The notes: generated by a model from the sequence alone, not told the origin. DNA of 12,277 bases from JAICTV01 sp035634055 (GCA_035634055.1 DASQDR010000264.1:1-12277), one strand, 5' to 3'; shown: positions 1 through 6,885, numbered from the stretch's first letter. A program made the numbers and translations.

Positions 1-2
1 CA

Positions 3-779
3 ATGAGCACCATCACCTTGCCACGGTTCATGCCCGATGACCTGGCGCGGCAGAGCGCGCCGCGGCAGCGGTGGGCGCTGGTCCGGCCGCTGATCCCCAA
101 GCGGCTCCAGCCCCTGCTGCGCGGCGTGCGCAAGCGCGTCGAGCGGCGGCGCGTCGTCGGCCTGGTCGAGCCGTTCCGCACCGTCTACCCGTACACCCAG
201 GTGGATCACACCCGCCAGCGCAACCTGCTGCGCGTCGCCGGGATCGTCGAGCGCGAGCGCGTGATCGGCGCGTGCATCGAGTGCGGCGTGCTGGACGGCG
301 GGACGGCCGCGCTGGTCGCGCACGCGACGCGCGGCAGCGGGCGCGCGGTTCACCTGTTCGACGCGTGGGAAGGACTGCCCGGCAGCACGGAGCAGGACGG
401 CCCCGACGCCCGCCGCTGGAAGGGCGAGGTCGTCGGCAGCCCGCGCCGCGTCGCCCGCGTCATGAGCCGTATGGGCGTCGCGCCCGCGCGCGTCACGGTG
501 CACAAGGGATGGTTCCACGAGACGTTCCCCGAGGCCCACGTCCCGCGGATCGCGCTGGCGCATATCGACGCCGACTTCTACGAGGCGACGAAGCTGTGCC
601 TGCATCGCTGGTACCCGCACCTCTCGCCGGGCGGGTTCATGCAGTTCGACGACTACGACTCGTTCCGCGGCTGCCGGCAGGCGGTCGAGGAGTTCTTGGC
701 CGAGCACCCGGAGCTGAGGCTCGAGACCTTCGGGGAGCTCAAGGCGAAGGCGTACTACTTCCGCAAGCCGCGCCGGTAG
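3..779 (+). CDS. TylF/MycF-family SAM-dependent sugar O-methyltransferase
   Basis: This is a 258-residue class I methyltransferase of the macrocin O-methyltransferase (TylF/MycF) family, which uses S-adenosylmethionine and a divalent metal to methylate sugar hydroxyls. The glycine-rich SAM motif ECGVLDGG lies at residues 93-100 and is followed by HLFDAWEGLP at 117-126. HIDADFY (187-193) and QFDDY (214-218) carry the acidic residues that match the family's metal site, likely D191, D216 and D217. The basic first 50 residues lie outside the core and could be a membrane-edge or partner-binding extension. The ATG at position 3 is used, but only two bases precede it, so an earlier start or a ribosome site cannot be judged. 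The glycosyltransferases downstream suggest a role in trimming or capping a surface glycan. That link is inferred, because a 517-bp repeat-filled gap separates them. The family call is firm; the substrate is unknown. Confidence 0.88.
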   Translation: MSTITLPRFMPDDLARQSAPRQRWALVRPLIPKRLQPLLRGVRKRVERRRVVGLVEPFRTVYPYTQVDHTRQRNLLRVAGIVERERVIGACIECGVLDGGTAALVAHATRGSGRAVHLFDAWEGLPGSTEQDGPDARRWKGEVVGSPRRVARVMSRMGVAPARVTVHKGWFHETFPEAHVPRIALAHIDADFYEATKLCLHRWYPHLSPGGFMQFDDYDSFRGCRQAVEEFLAEHPELRLETFGELKAKAYYFRKPRR

Positions 780-812
780 CGCGGGCCGCGCGGGCCGCGC
801 GGGCCGCGCGGG
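779..812. repeat. 9-bp tandem repeat just after the methyltransferase stop
   Basis: The unit gcgcgggcc occurs three times exactly and then as a 7-bp partial copy. It begins on the last base of the stop codon at 777-779. It is pure G/C and partly self-complementary, so it could fold in the transcript. I see no T-run that would make it a classical terminator. Confidence 0.8.
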
Positions 813-835
813 TGACGTCCCATCGCTTGGCATGA

Positions 836-1032
836 CCGCGGATGAACGCGCGGACGAGGAGAGGAGTTAGCCACGAATCGACACGAATGGACACGAATGA
901 AGAGTGGATCGATCCACTTGCTGAGCTTCTTCTCTTATTCCTGTCCATTCGTGTCCATTCGTGTCGATTCGTGGCGATTCGTGGCCCGCTTTCTCCCCTC
1001 CCTGATCCGCGTTCATCTGCGTTCATCTGCGG
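836..1032. repeat. Outer arms of a composite nested palindrome
   Basis: Outside the 870-975 hairpin, a second pair of arms encloses it. Bases 836-847 (ccgcggatgaac) match the reverse complement of 1021-1032 at 11 of 12 positions. A further related segment, 841-854, pairs with 1006-1017 if a 2-base gap is allowed. The right arm contains a 10-bp direct repeat, gttcatctgc, at 1011-1020 and 1021-1030. The whole is a roughly 200-bp element with nested arms made from two unrelated 10-bp motifs. It fills most of the gap between the methyltransferase and the glycosyltransferase genes. Confidence 0.75.
870..975. repeat. Perfect 30-bp inverted repeat built from 10-bp units
   Basis: Bases 870-899 are the exact reverse complement of 946-975. 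The left arm consists of 10-bp units of the form cacgaatSgA: three units at 872-901, the last one degenerate. The right side continues for one more unit to about 984. The 46-bp loop contains its own perfect 16-bp palindrome at 903-918, centred on atcgat. Transcribed RNA would form a long hairpin. The region is open in several frames and would be translated into low-complexity peptides of the HEWTRMD type. From memory, such peptides turn up as spurious hypothetical proteins in environmental genomes. I treat it as a non-coding repeat. Confidence 0.9.
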
Positions 1033-1120
1033 TTCCGCGGGGGCGGACGCGGGTGCCGCCCGCTGGCGGATTGCGAAACCGCAAGCGGTGCGGCGGGGTG
1101 TCGGTCGGCCCCGTGCGCAA

Positions 1121-1167
1121 GCGCGGGCAGGCGCGGGCAGGCGCGGGCAAGCGCGGGCAAGCGCGGG
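1121..1167. repeat. 10-bp tandem array
   Basis: Four exact or near-exact copies of gcgcgggcaR (two ending in g, then two ending in a) and a partial fifth form this array. It is a different motif from the nearby palindrome but has the same 10-bp period. Just upstream, 1071-1084 can form a small hairpin (ttgcg, loop aaac, cgcaa). I see no gene between 780 and 1296; the open frames there are by-products of these repeats. Confidence 0.85.
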
Positions 1168-1208
1168 GGCAGCCACCGCCCGCAGGGTTCCCCCACCTCA
1201 GCAAGCCG

Positions 1209-1237
1209 ACGACAGCCCCGCCGTCCGGCGGTATAAC
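1209..1237 (+). promoter_or_regulatory. Candidate promoter of the glycosyltransferase cluster
   Basis: A -10 box TATAAC at 1232-1237 stands 17 bp after an acgaca sequence (1209-1214) that matches four of six bases of the -35 consensus. This would start a transcript near 1244 with a leader of about 50 bases. It is the only AT-rich stretch in the GC-rich sequence just before the gene. The assignment is by eye only. Confidence 0.4.
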
Positions 1238-1296
1238 CTTCGCGTCGCCGCGCGGCCGCTTACGCCGCGCGGGACGACCCGGAGAATGATCCGCCG

Positions 1297-3003
1297 ATGA
1301 AACGTCAGAGCCCCCGGCTGGCCGCCATCCTTTGCATCGTCCTGGTCGTGGCGGGCATCGCGTTTCGCTTCACGAACCTGGGGCGGAAGATCTACGGGCT
1401 GGACGAGACCTTCACCTCCCTGCGCATCTCCGGCTACACCGAGGCGCAGGCGGTCGAGGAACTGCGGGCGCGGGAGGTGGTCGAGACGGCCGACCTCCAG
1501 AAGTTCCAGCGCTCCAACGCCGACACCCCCTTCAGCGGCACGGTCCTCGGCCTGATGCGCGAGGAGCCGCAGCACCCGCCGCTCTATTACGTGCTGGCCC
1601 GGCTCTGGGCGCGGGGGGTGGGGGATTCGGTGGTGGTGACGCGCACGCTGCCCGCCCTTCTCAGTTTGCTGGCGCTGCCGGCGATGTTCTGGCTCTGCCG
1701 CGAGCTGTTCGAGGACCCGCTGGTGGCGTGGGTGGCGACGGCGCTGCTGGCGGTCTCGCCGTTCCACCTGCTCTACGCGCAGGAGGCGCGGCAGTACAGC
1801 CTCTGGACCGCCACCACGCTCGCCAGCAGCGCCGCCCTGCTGCGCGCGATGCGCCGCGACACGGCCCGGGGCTGGTCGCTCTACGCGATCCTGCTGGCGG
1901 CCAGCTTCTACACCTTCCTGCTGGCGGCGCTGGTCGCCCTCGGGCACGCGATCTACGTGATCATCGTGCAGCGGTTTCGGCTCGACCGGACGGTCGTTCG
2001 CTACGTCGCCGCGTCGCTGGTCGCCGGCGTGCTGTTCCTGCCGTGGGCGGCGGGCGTGCTGGCGAATTTCTCGCAGGTGCGAAGTACGACGACCTGGAAC
2101 GAAGGGAAGCGCGCGGGCGTCGCGGCGCTGGCGCGGAACTGGGCCCGCCAGCCGGGGCGGGCGTTCTTCGACCTCAACCCGTCGGCCGACGCGCCGCGCG
2201 GGTACCGGCTGCTCCAGTGGGGGTTCACCGCCGTCGGCCTCGCCGGCATCGCGGTCGCGCTCGTGGTCCTGTGCCGGCACGCGCCGCGCAAGGCGTGGGC
2301 GTTCGTCGTGACGTTGATCGGCGTGACGGGCGCGGGATTGGTGTTGCAGGACCTGATCGTCGGCGGCCAGGGGGGCGCGGCCTCCACGTATTCGCGGTAC
2401 CTGACGCCCTGCTACCTCGGCTTCGCGATCGCGGTTGCCTACCTGCTCGTCCGCCAGACGGGGCGGGCGTCGGCGTCGCCGGCGGCGCGCATGCTTTGGC
2501 GCGGGATGGCCGGGCTGTTCTTCGCCGGCGGCGTCGCCAGTTGCCTGCTGGTGCTGGGGGCCCGCATCTGGTGGAACAAGGGCGGCCCGGAGTACCTCGC
2601 CGACATCCGCTCCGCCGCCGCGGTGATCAACGCCTGCGAGCAGCCGCTGTTGCTGAGCGACGGCAACACCTGGAGCATGCTGTTCGTCAGCCACCTGCTG
2701 GACGCGAAGGTGAAGCTGGTGGTGCGCCCGCGCTGCTTCAGTTGCAAGTTGCCGGCGCCCGCGGATTTCGCGCCGGATTTCGCCCGCCACGCCGCCACGT
2801 TCAGCGACGTCTTCCTCTTCCCGGGTCCGAGCCGGCAACTGATGGCGCGGGCGCAGGAGCAGGGTTTTCGGTTGCGGCCGTACACGTTCACCCTGCGCGA
2901 GACGTTCCTGCGGAAACTGGAGGCGCCGGCGCCCCCCGCCACGAGGCCGGCGTTATCTGCGGCGGCGCCCGGGGCGGCCGCGCCGTCGGTGGCGGCGCCG
3001 TGA
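1297..3003 (+). CDS. GT39-like (GT-C fold) membrane glycosyltransferase
   Basis: This 568-residue multi-span protein resembles the glycosyltransferase family 39 / ArnT / PMT group, which takes sugar from a polyprenyl-phosphate donor on the outer face of the cytoplasmic membrane. After a first helix at about 8-24 comes the acidic pair D36-E37, at the place of the family's catalytic loop acid. The motif EEPQHPPLYY (89-98) and the stretch SPFHLLYAQEARQYSLW (154-170) are typical of this group. Further helices run to about residue 425. A soluble region follows, ending in an Ala/Pro-rich tail over roughly the last 30 residues. The start follows a GGAG at 1281-1284. An out-of-frame ATG at 1286 opens only a four-codon frame ending across this start. 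The gene leads a same-strand group with a GT2 and another GT-C-like protein. The fold is confident; donor and acceptor are unknown. Confidence 0.8.
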   Translation: MKRQSPRLAAILCIVLVVAGIAFRFTNLGRKIYGLDETFTSLRISGYTEAQAVEELRAREVVETADLQKFQRSNADTPFSGTVLGLMREEPQHPPLYYVLARLWARGVGDSVVVTRTLPALLSLLALPAMFWLCRELFEDPLVAWVATALLAVSPFHLLYAQEARQYSLWTATTLASSAALLRAMRRDTARGWSLYAILLAASFYTFLLAALVALGHAIYVIIVQRFRLDRTVVRYVAASLVAGVLFLPWAAGVLANFSQVRSTTTWNEGKRAGVAALARNWARQPGRAFFDLNPSADAPRGYRLLQWGFTAVGLAGIAVALVVLCRHAPRKAWAFVVTLIGVTGAGLVLQDLIVGGQGGAASTYSRYLTPCYLGFAIAVAYLLVRQTGRASASPAARMLWRGMAGLFFAGGVASCLLVLGARIWWNKGGPEYLADIRSAAAVINACEQPLLLSDGNTWSMLFVSHLLDAKVKLVVRPRCFSCKLPAPADFAPDFARHAATFSDVFLFPGPSRQLMARAQEQGFRLRPYTFTLRETFLRKLEAPAPPATRPALSAAAPGAAAPSVAAP

Positions 3004-3030
3004 AAACGCGGGCCCCTCGCGCTCCACTTT

Positions 3031-3050
3031 TCACGGCGCTCGCGCCGTGA
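3031..3050. terminator. Hairpin after the first membrane glycosyltransferase
   Basis: An 8-bp perfect stem (tcacggcg / cgccgtga) with a 4-base loop lies 28 bp after the stop codon. No T-run follows it on either strand, so it is not a textbook intrinsic terminator. It may be an attenuator or an mRNA-stabilising hairpin inside the cluster. Confidence 0.3.
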
Positions 3051-3144
3051 TACCGTCCCCGGCCCCGCGACCGCGATCACCGACCGAATTCCGCGATTGA
3101 GGCGCGCGCGGATAAACAACGAGGAACCGTCCGCGAACACCGCC

Positions 3145-3924
3145 ATGCTATCTGCCGCCCCCACGAACGTCGCCATCGAGCGCGCCATCAGCGGGAAGGT
3201 CCCGCCGCCGAAGAAGCTCTCGATCGTCATCCCCGTTTACAACGAGGAACAGACGGTGCAGGAGCTGATCGGGCTGGTCGTCAACGCGGTCCTCCCGGCC
3301 CACATGGCCAAGGAGATCATCTGCGTCAACGACTGCTCGAAGGACAACACCGCCGCCCGGCTCGACGAGCTGCCGGCGCTGTTCCCGGGGCAGGACTTCC
3401 AGATCGTCCACAAGCCGGTCAACGAGGGGAAGGGGGCCGCGCTGCGCGACGGGTTCAAGCTGGCGACCGGCGACGTGGTGCTGATCCAGGACGCGGACCT
3501 GGAGTACGACCCCGACGACTACCCGCGCCTGCTCCAGCCGATCATCGAGGGCAAGGCCGACGTGGTCTACGGCAGCCGCTTCATCGGCGAGCCGCACCGC
3601 GTGCTCTACTACTACCACACGCTGGGCAACAAGTTTTTGACGTCGTTCAGCAACTTGTTCACGAACCTGAACCTGACCGACATGGAGGTCTGCTACAAGG
3701 TCTTCCGCAAGTCGGTGCTGGACGCGATCCCGCCGATCAAGTGCAACCGCTTCGGGTTCGAGCCGGAGATCACCGCCAAGATCGCCAAGCACCGCCCGCG
3801 GCTGCGGATCTACGAGGTGGGCGTCGCGTATTACGGGCGGAGCTACGAGGAGGGGAAGAAGATCACTTGGAAGGATGGGGTGAAGGCGATCCTCACCATC
3901 ATCCGCTTTCGCTTCAGCAACTGA
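3145..3924 (+). CDS. GT2 family glycosyltransferase, polyprenyl-phosphate (DPM1-like) type
   Basis: This is a soluble 259-residue GT-A fold enzyme of the dolichol/undecaprenyl-phosphate sugar synthase group. Such enzymes move a sugar from a nucleotide donor to a lipid phosphate at the inner membrane face. It shows SIVIPVYNEE (26-35), VNDCSKDNT (61-69), the DxD-type metal site QDADLEYDP (115-123), GSRF (143-146), DMEVCYKVFR (179-188) and NRFGFEPEI (201-209), all in the usual order. There are no C-terminal membrane helices, unlike GtrB or ArnC relatives. I chose the ATG at 3145. The longer frame begins with a TTG at 3097 and adds 16 poorly conserved-looking residues; GAGGA at 3121-3125 lies between the two starts and fits neither well. 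It probably makes the lipid-linked sugar donor for the GT-C proteins on each side. The sugar is not predictable. Confidence 0.88.
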   Translation: MLSAAPTNVAIERAISGKVPPPKKLSIVIPVYNEEQTVQELIGLVVNAVLPAHMAKEIICVNDCSKDNTAARLDELPALFPGQDFQIVHKPVNEGKGAALRDGFKLATGDVVLIQDADLEYDPDDYPRLLQPIIEGKADVVYGSRFIGEPHRVLYYYHTLGNKFLTSFSNLFTNLNLTDMEVCYKVFRKSVLDAIPPIKCNRFGFEPEITAKIAKHRPRLRIYEVGVAYYGRSYEEGKKITWKDGVKAILTIIRFRFSN

Positions 3925-3954
3925 CCGCGCCGCGGCGGACAGGGCACGAACCGC

Positions 3955-5652
3955 ATGACGACCAGCACCGTCACGGCCGACGAAGCACTCGAGCGCCCGT
4001 CGCGCGCCCATTCCTCCGCGCTGCACCGGCTGGCGCCGCTCTGGGCGCCGCTGCTCATCCTGGCCATCCTGGCCGGGCCGAGCGTGACGTTCCTGCTGCC
4101 GGCGACGCAGGATTACCTCGATGAGATCTACCAGCCGCTCCAGGCCCTGAAGTTCTTCAAGAGCAAGGGGAAGGCGTATCACAAGTACGGGCCCGCCCCG
4201 AACTTCATCCTGGCGCCGGGCTACGCCGCGTCGCTGGCGTACTGGAAGGTGACCGGCTCGTTCAACAAGCCGTCGGAAGATTTCCCCTACGGCTTCAAGC
4301 GGCCGTTCCAGCAGATGGGGTTCATGATCTTCCAGGCGCGGGCGCTGTTCCTGGTGATCGGGCTGGTGGGCTTCGCCGCGCTGGCGCACGCGCTGGGGCG
4401 CGCGACCGGGCGGCCGTGGGCGGTCGGTCTGGCGCTGCTGTTCACGCTGGCGACGAACTACGCGGTCGCCATCGCCCTGCCGACGCCGCGCCCCGACAGC
4501 GCGATGCTCGGCTTCGCCGCGCTGGCGCTGGCGTCCTACGTCAACATCCTGTTCCGCGGGCTGACCGCGTGGCGCGGAGCGTGGATGTCGCTCTTGGCCG
4601 TCGTGGCGATCAGCAGCAAGGAGCTGGCCGGGCCGATGTTCGTCCTGCCGTACCTCGGGCTGATTGCGCTGGCGTGGCGCGAGGGGGACGCGCAGCCCGG
4701 CGGCGGCGGGCGCGCGACCACCGCCGTCATCTACTCCGTCGCCACCGGCGTCGTCGCCTACTGCCTGCTCAACATCGTTTACGCCCCGGCCACTTGGCTC
4801 CAGCGGATGCGCTTCTGGATCGGCGGGCCGGGCATCGACGCGGAGGTCTGGGGCGGCGGCGGGCTGCGGGCGCAGGTCGTCGGCACGCTCGAGTGCCTGC
4901 TCAACAACCTGGGACCCGGCGGCGCGATCGTCACGATCACCGGGGGCATCGCGCTGCTCGTCCTCCGCCCGCGGCGATGGGTGATGCTGATCCTGCCGGC
5001 CGTCAGCGTCTTCGCCCTCGGCCTGGCGCGGATCCAGTACCCCGCGGATCGCTTCTACACGATCTTCTGCCTGGCGCTGTTCCCGGTGGTCGCGTGCGGG
5101 CTGGCGGCGATGATCGGCGCGGCTGGCTTCGCGCGCCTCCGCCCGATCGCGGCGGGCGCGTTCGTCCTGCTCGCGATCGTGAACGCCTGGTGGGCGACAT
5201 TTTCCTGGCACGCGCCGCGCGGCACGTTCGAGTACGTGGCCGAGCGGCACGCGCAGGCGCACGTGGCGAAGGACCGCCAGCGCGTGGCGCTGTTCAACAC
5301 GTTCCCGTGGAACAAGGGCTCGACCCGGCTGGACCACCTCGGCTTCAAGGTCGATCCGCGCTCGATCCAGCAGGTGGCGGCCCGCCCCGCCGACCGGCCG
5401 GACTGGCTTTACAGCACGCAGGGCAAGTCGATGTTCCTCGAGCACGCCAAGTCGATGCCCGCCCGCGCGCAGCTGATCAAGAAGGAGAGCGGCTTCGACG
5501 TCAGCAACTGGCGCGGCGTGGAGGGGATCGGCTACGCGCTGGCGGAAACGATCGTGCCGAGCACGCCCGGCTGGTTCGCGTTCGACTGGATGCCTGCGGT
5601 CAAGGAATGGAAGCAGCGGCGGGCGGTGCAGGTGTTTCGCAGGGCCGGGTAG
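3955..5652 (+). CDS. GT-C-like (GT39-type) multi-span membrane glycosyltransferase
   Basis: This 565-residue membrane protein has about ten hydrophobic segments. The first helix (about 29-50) is followed by YLDEIYQ, with the acidic pair D56-E57 where GT39/GT-C enzymes keep their catalytic acid. A periplasmic-type loop contains KYGPAP (78-83). Later loops hold PTPRPDS (176-182) and SSKELAGP (220-227). The last 120 or so residues form a soluble domain, consistent with GT-C enzymes that end in an external domain. It starts 30 bp after the GT2 stop, with only a weak ribosome site (caggg), so it is probably co-transcribed. It differs clearly in sequence from the first GT-C gene and is not a recent duplicate. 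The C-terminal codons belong to a 27-bp tandem duplication that continues past the stop. The specific donor and acceptor are unknown. Confidence 0.7.
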   Translation: MTTSTVTADEALERPSRAHSSALHRLAPLWAPLLILAILAGPSVTFLLPATQDYLDEIYQPLQALKFFKSKGKAYHKYGPAPNFILAPGYAASLAYWKVTGSFNKPSEDFPYGFKRPFQQMGFMIFQARALFLVIGLVGFAALAHALGRATGRPWAVGLALLFTLATNYAVAIALPTPRPDSAMLGFAALALASYVNILFRGLTAWRGAWMSLLAVVAISSKELAGPMFVLPYLGLIALAWREGDAQPGGGGRATTAVIYSVATGVVAYCLLNIVYAPATWLQRMRFWIGGPGIDAEVWGGGGLRAQVVGTLECLLNNLGPGGAIVTITGGIALLVLRPRRWVMLILPAVSVFALGLARIQYPADRFYTIFCLALFPVVACGLAAMIGAAGFARLRPIAAGAFVLLAIVNAWWATFSWHAPRGTFEYVAERHAQAHVAKDRQRVALFNTFPWNKGSTRLDHLGFKVDPRSIQQVAARPADRPDWLYSTQGKSMFLEHAKSMPARAQLIKKESGFDVSNWRGVEGIGYALAETIVPSTPGWFAFDWMPAVKEWKQRRAVQVFRRAG

Positions 5653-5680
5653 ATGCGGGTATTTGGCAGGGCCGGGTCGG
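5627..5680. repeat. 27-bp tandem duplication across a stop codon
   Basis: Bases 5627-5653 are repeated at 5654-5680; 21 of the first 24 positions agree. The first copy encodes the last residues of the membrane glycosyltransferase and its TAG stop (5650-5652). The second copy begins two bases after the stop and keeps the same frame, since 27 is nine codons. Read through, it would repeat the peptide xVFxRAG. Confidence 0.75.
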
Positions 5681-5692
5681 CGCCAAGACCCG
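5673..5692. terminator. Weak hairpin after the glycosyltransferase cluster
   Basis: A 6-bp stem (cgggtc / gacccg) with an 8-base loop lies 21 bp after the stop, inside and just past the second 27-bp repeat copy. A T-rich patch (ctttgggttt) begins eight bases later, too far for a strong intrinsic terminator. Call it terminator-like only. Confidence 0.25.
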
Positions 5693-5737
5693 CCGGACCT
5701 GCTTTGGGTTTCCGCCGCTCGCGCAGCGCGGCGGCCG

Positions 5738-5746
5738 TGCTAGGCT
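5738..5746 (+). promoter_or_regulatory. Extended -10 close to a start codon
   Basis: The sequence TGCTAGGCT looks like an extended -10 (TGn plus TAGGCT at 5741-5746). It ends only six bases before the ATG at 5753. If used, transcription would begin at or next to the start codon, giving a leaderless or nearly leaderless mRNA. No Shine-Dalgarno sequence is visible before this gene, which fits. The idea is tentative. Confidence 0.3.
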
Positions 5747-5752
5747 GCCCGC

Positions 5753-6025
5753 ATGACTGATCCTCTGGCCCGATCCCCCGCGCCCCGACCCTCGTTCAGC
5801 ATCCCGTCGATCCTGGCGATCGTCGCGGCCGTGATCAGCTTCCGCGTCGGCGCGCTGACCGGGCTGCTGCTGGCGATCGCGGCGATCGTGCTGGGCATCA
5901 TCGGCCTGCTGCTCTCGCTCTCCCCGCGCGTGCGCGGCGGGATCGTCAGCATCGTCGGCGTGGTCGCGGGGCTGATCGGCATCATCGCGGCCGCCTTCAA
6001 GCTGCTCGGCGGCAACGTCATCTGA
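5753..6025 (+). CDS. Small three-helix membrane protein of unknown function
   Basis: The 90-residue product has a short Pro/Arg-containing cytoplasmic-looking start (1-16). Three hydrophobic segments follow at about 17-30, 34-56 and 62-85, rich in Gly, Ala, Ile and Leu. The only strongly charged loop is SPRVRGG (57-63). The pattern resembles small DUF4190-like integral membrane proteins, but I see no diagnostic motif and assign no function. Codon use is as GC-rich as that of its neighbours, which supports a real gene. It has no clear ribosome site; a -10-like sequence lies directly before the ATG. It lies 100 bp after the glycosyltransferase cluster and converges with the gene on the other strand, with only 28 bp between the two stop codons. 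Confidence 0.65.
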   Translation: MTDPLARSPAPRPSFSIPSILAIVAAVISFRVGALTGLLLAIAAIVLGIIGLLLSLSPRVRGGIVSIVGVVAGLIGIIAAAFKLLGGNVI

Positions 6026-6053
6026 TCGATGGTCGGCGCGGCGCGCGTTCGGC

Positions 6054-6809
6054 TCACCCTTTGCGCTTCCACGGGATCTTCGCGGCGGTGCGGGCGGCGG
6101 TGAAGGTGCCGAAGAGGCGGACGGCGGCGCCGTACAACGCGGGGTTCTGGCGGCGAACGGCGCTGTCGGCGAGGTGCTGGCCCTCGCGGCGGGCCGCCTT
6201 GAGGGAGGAAATGACCTCCTGCCGCGACCACGCGCGGCGCCGGCGGACGGCGTCAGGGTCCACCTTGGCGGCGCGCAGGGCGCGGTCGTAGCTGCCGAAG
6301 TGCCGCACCGCCGCCGCGTGCAGGCCGGAGTCTTCCCGCTGGATCGCCCCGCTGTTCAGCGGCTCGTCGTCCCGCGCCCGCGAGCGCAGCTCGAAGGCGA
6401 CGGTATTGCGGTCCCACCGGCGGTAGCGGCTCACCTCGTCGGCATCCAGCCCCGCCGCCGACAGGGCACGATCCCACCGCCCGAACAACCGCGGCTGCAA
6501 CGATGCGAAGGCGGCGCGGCCGAGCTCGTCGCGCCGCTTGGTCACGGCGCTCCAGTGCAAATCCTCCCCCTTGCGCCGCGCCTGCTTGATCAGTTGGATG
6601 ATGGCCGGCTTGGTCCAGCGCGGGCGGCGCGTGACGGCGGCGTAGTCGATGCCCGCCGCCTCGACCGCCGATCGGTACGACCCGTAGTGGTAAGCCGCCG
6701 CCGAGACCAGCGCCTGGCTCTTGCGCGCCAGCGCGTTGTAGGAGAGGTTGGCCCCGCCGCGGTAGAGCCGCTTGAGCTCGGCCTTGATGCGGGGCTTATC
6801 CCAGACCAT
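6054..6809 (-). CDS. Protein of four tandem HNH/homing-endonuclease-associated repeats, no nuclease domain
   Basis: The 251 residues are almost entirely four copies of a repeat of about 60 residues. Each opens with a Trp (W3, W65, W132, W194), followed by a basic helix, a Gly-x-x-Leu turn, an AAxRxFGSYDxA-like core and an AAGID-like end. The cores are HYGSYRSAVEAAGID (41-55), LFGRWDRALSAAGLD (108-122), HFGSYDRALRAAKVD (170-184) and LFGTFTAARTAAKIP (232-246). This matches the homing-endonuclease-associated repeat (Pfam HNH_repeat, recalled from memory), usually a DNA-contacting accessory to an HNH nuclease. No HNH motif or other catalytic domain is present here. The high Arg/Lys content suggests nucleic-acid binding, which is inference. 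The start is preceded by GGGAG at 6821-6825. It is divergent from truB and convergent with the small membrane protein. Confidence 0.8.
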   Translation of the reverse strand: MVWDKPRIKAELKRLYRGGANLSYNALARKSQALVSAAAYHYGSYRSAVEAAGIDYAAVTRRPRWTKPAIIQLIKQARRKGEDLHWSAVTKRRDELGRAAFASLQPRLFGRWDRALSAAGLDADEVSRYRRWDRNTVAFELRSRARDDEPLNSGAIQREDSGLHAAAVRHFGSYDRALRAAKVDPDAVRRRRAWSRQEVISSLKAARREGQHLADSAVRRQNPALYGAAVRLFGTFTAARTAAKIPWKRKG

Positions 6810-6830
6810 CGCGCGACACTCCCGCGGCGC

Positions 6831-6859
6831 AACTTACTGCGTTTGGTGGAATCGCTCAA
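6831..6859 (-). promoter_or_regulatory. Candidate promoter of the repeat-protein gene
   Basis: On the minus strand, TTGAGC (6854-6859) and TAAGTT (6831-6836) are 17 bp apart, as expected for -35 and -10 boxes. The -10 matches the consensus poorly. It lies about 22 bp upstream of the start codon, leaving a short leader that contains the GGGAG ribosome site. Confidence 0.3.
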
Positions 6860-6885
6860 TTCGGGAAATGCGGGAGGGGGAGAAG

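Noticed and set aside
836..1032. An insertion sequence or a transposon end pair
   Set aside because: There is an inverted-repeat structure but no transposase frame, and I could not see flanking target duplications. A non-autonomous element remains possible and is listed as a finding instead.
836..1170. A CRISPR array
   Set aside because: The repeats are short, contiguous units without unique spacers of 30-40 bp, and no cas genes are present.
739..1300. Several open frames on both strands between the methyltransferase and the glycosyltransferase genes
   Set aside because: They translate the palindromic 10-bp repeats into low-complexity peptides of the HEWTRMD and FICGSA kind, have poor starts and overlap each other on both strands.
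1198..2838. A 546-residue open frame on the minus strand opposite the first glycosyltransferase
   Set aside because: It is an antisense frame kept open by third-position GC bias. The composition is Arg/Gln/His-rich with no family features, and the plus-strand gene has clear motifs.
3097..3144. TTG start of the GT2 gene
   Set aside because: There is no ribosome site before it and the 16 added residues show no family similarity. It cannot be fully excluded.
3755..3775. A tRNA T-loop-like string (gggttcgagcc) in the GT2 gene
   Set aside because: It encodes the conserved FGFEPEI motif and no acceptor or anticodon stems surround it.
3148..5445. A 765-residue minus-strand open frame across the GT2 and second GT-C genes
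   Set aside because: It is an antisense artefact of GC-rich codons spanning two real genes; no domain or ribosome site is visible.
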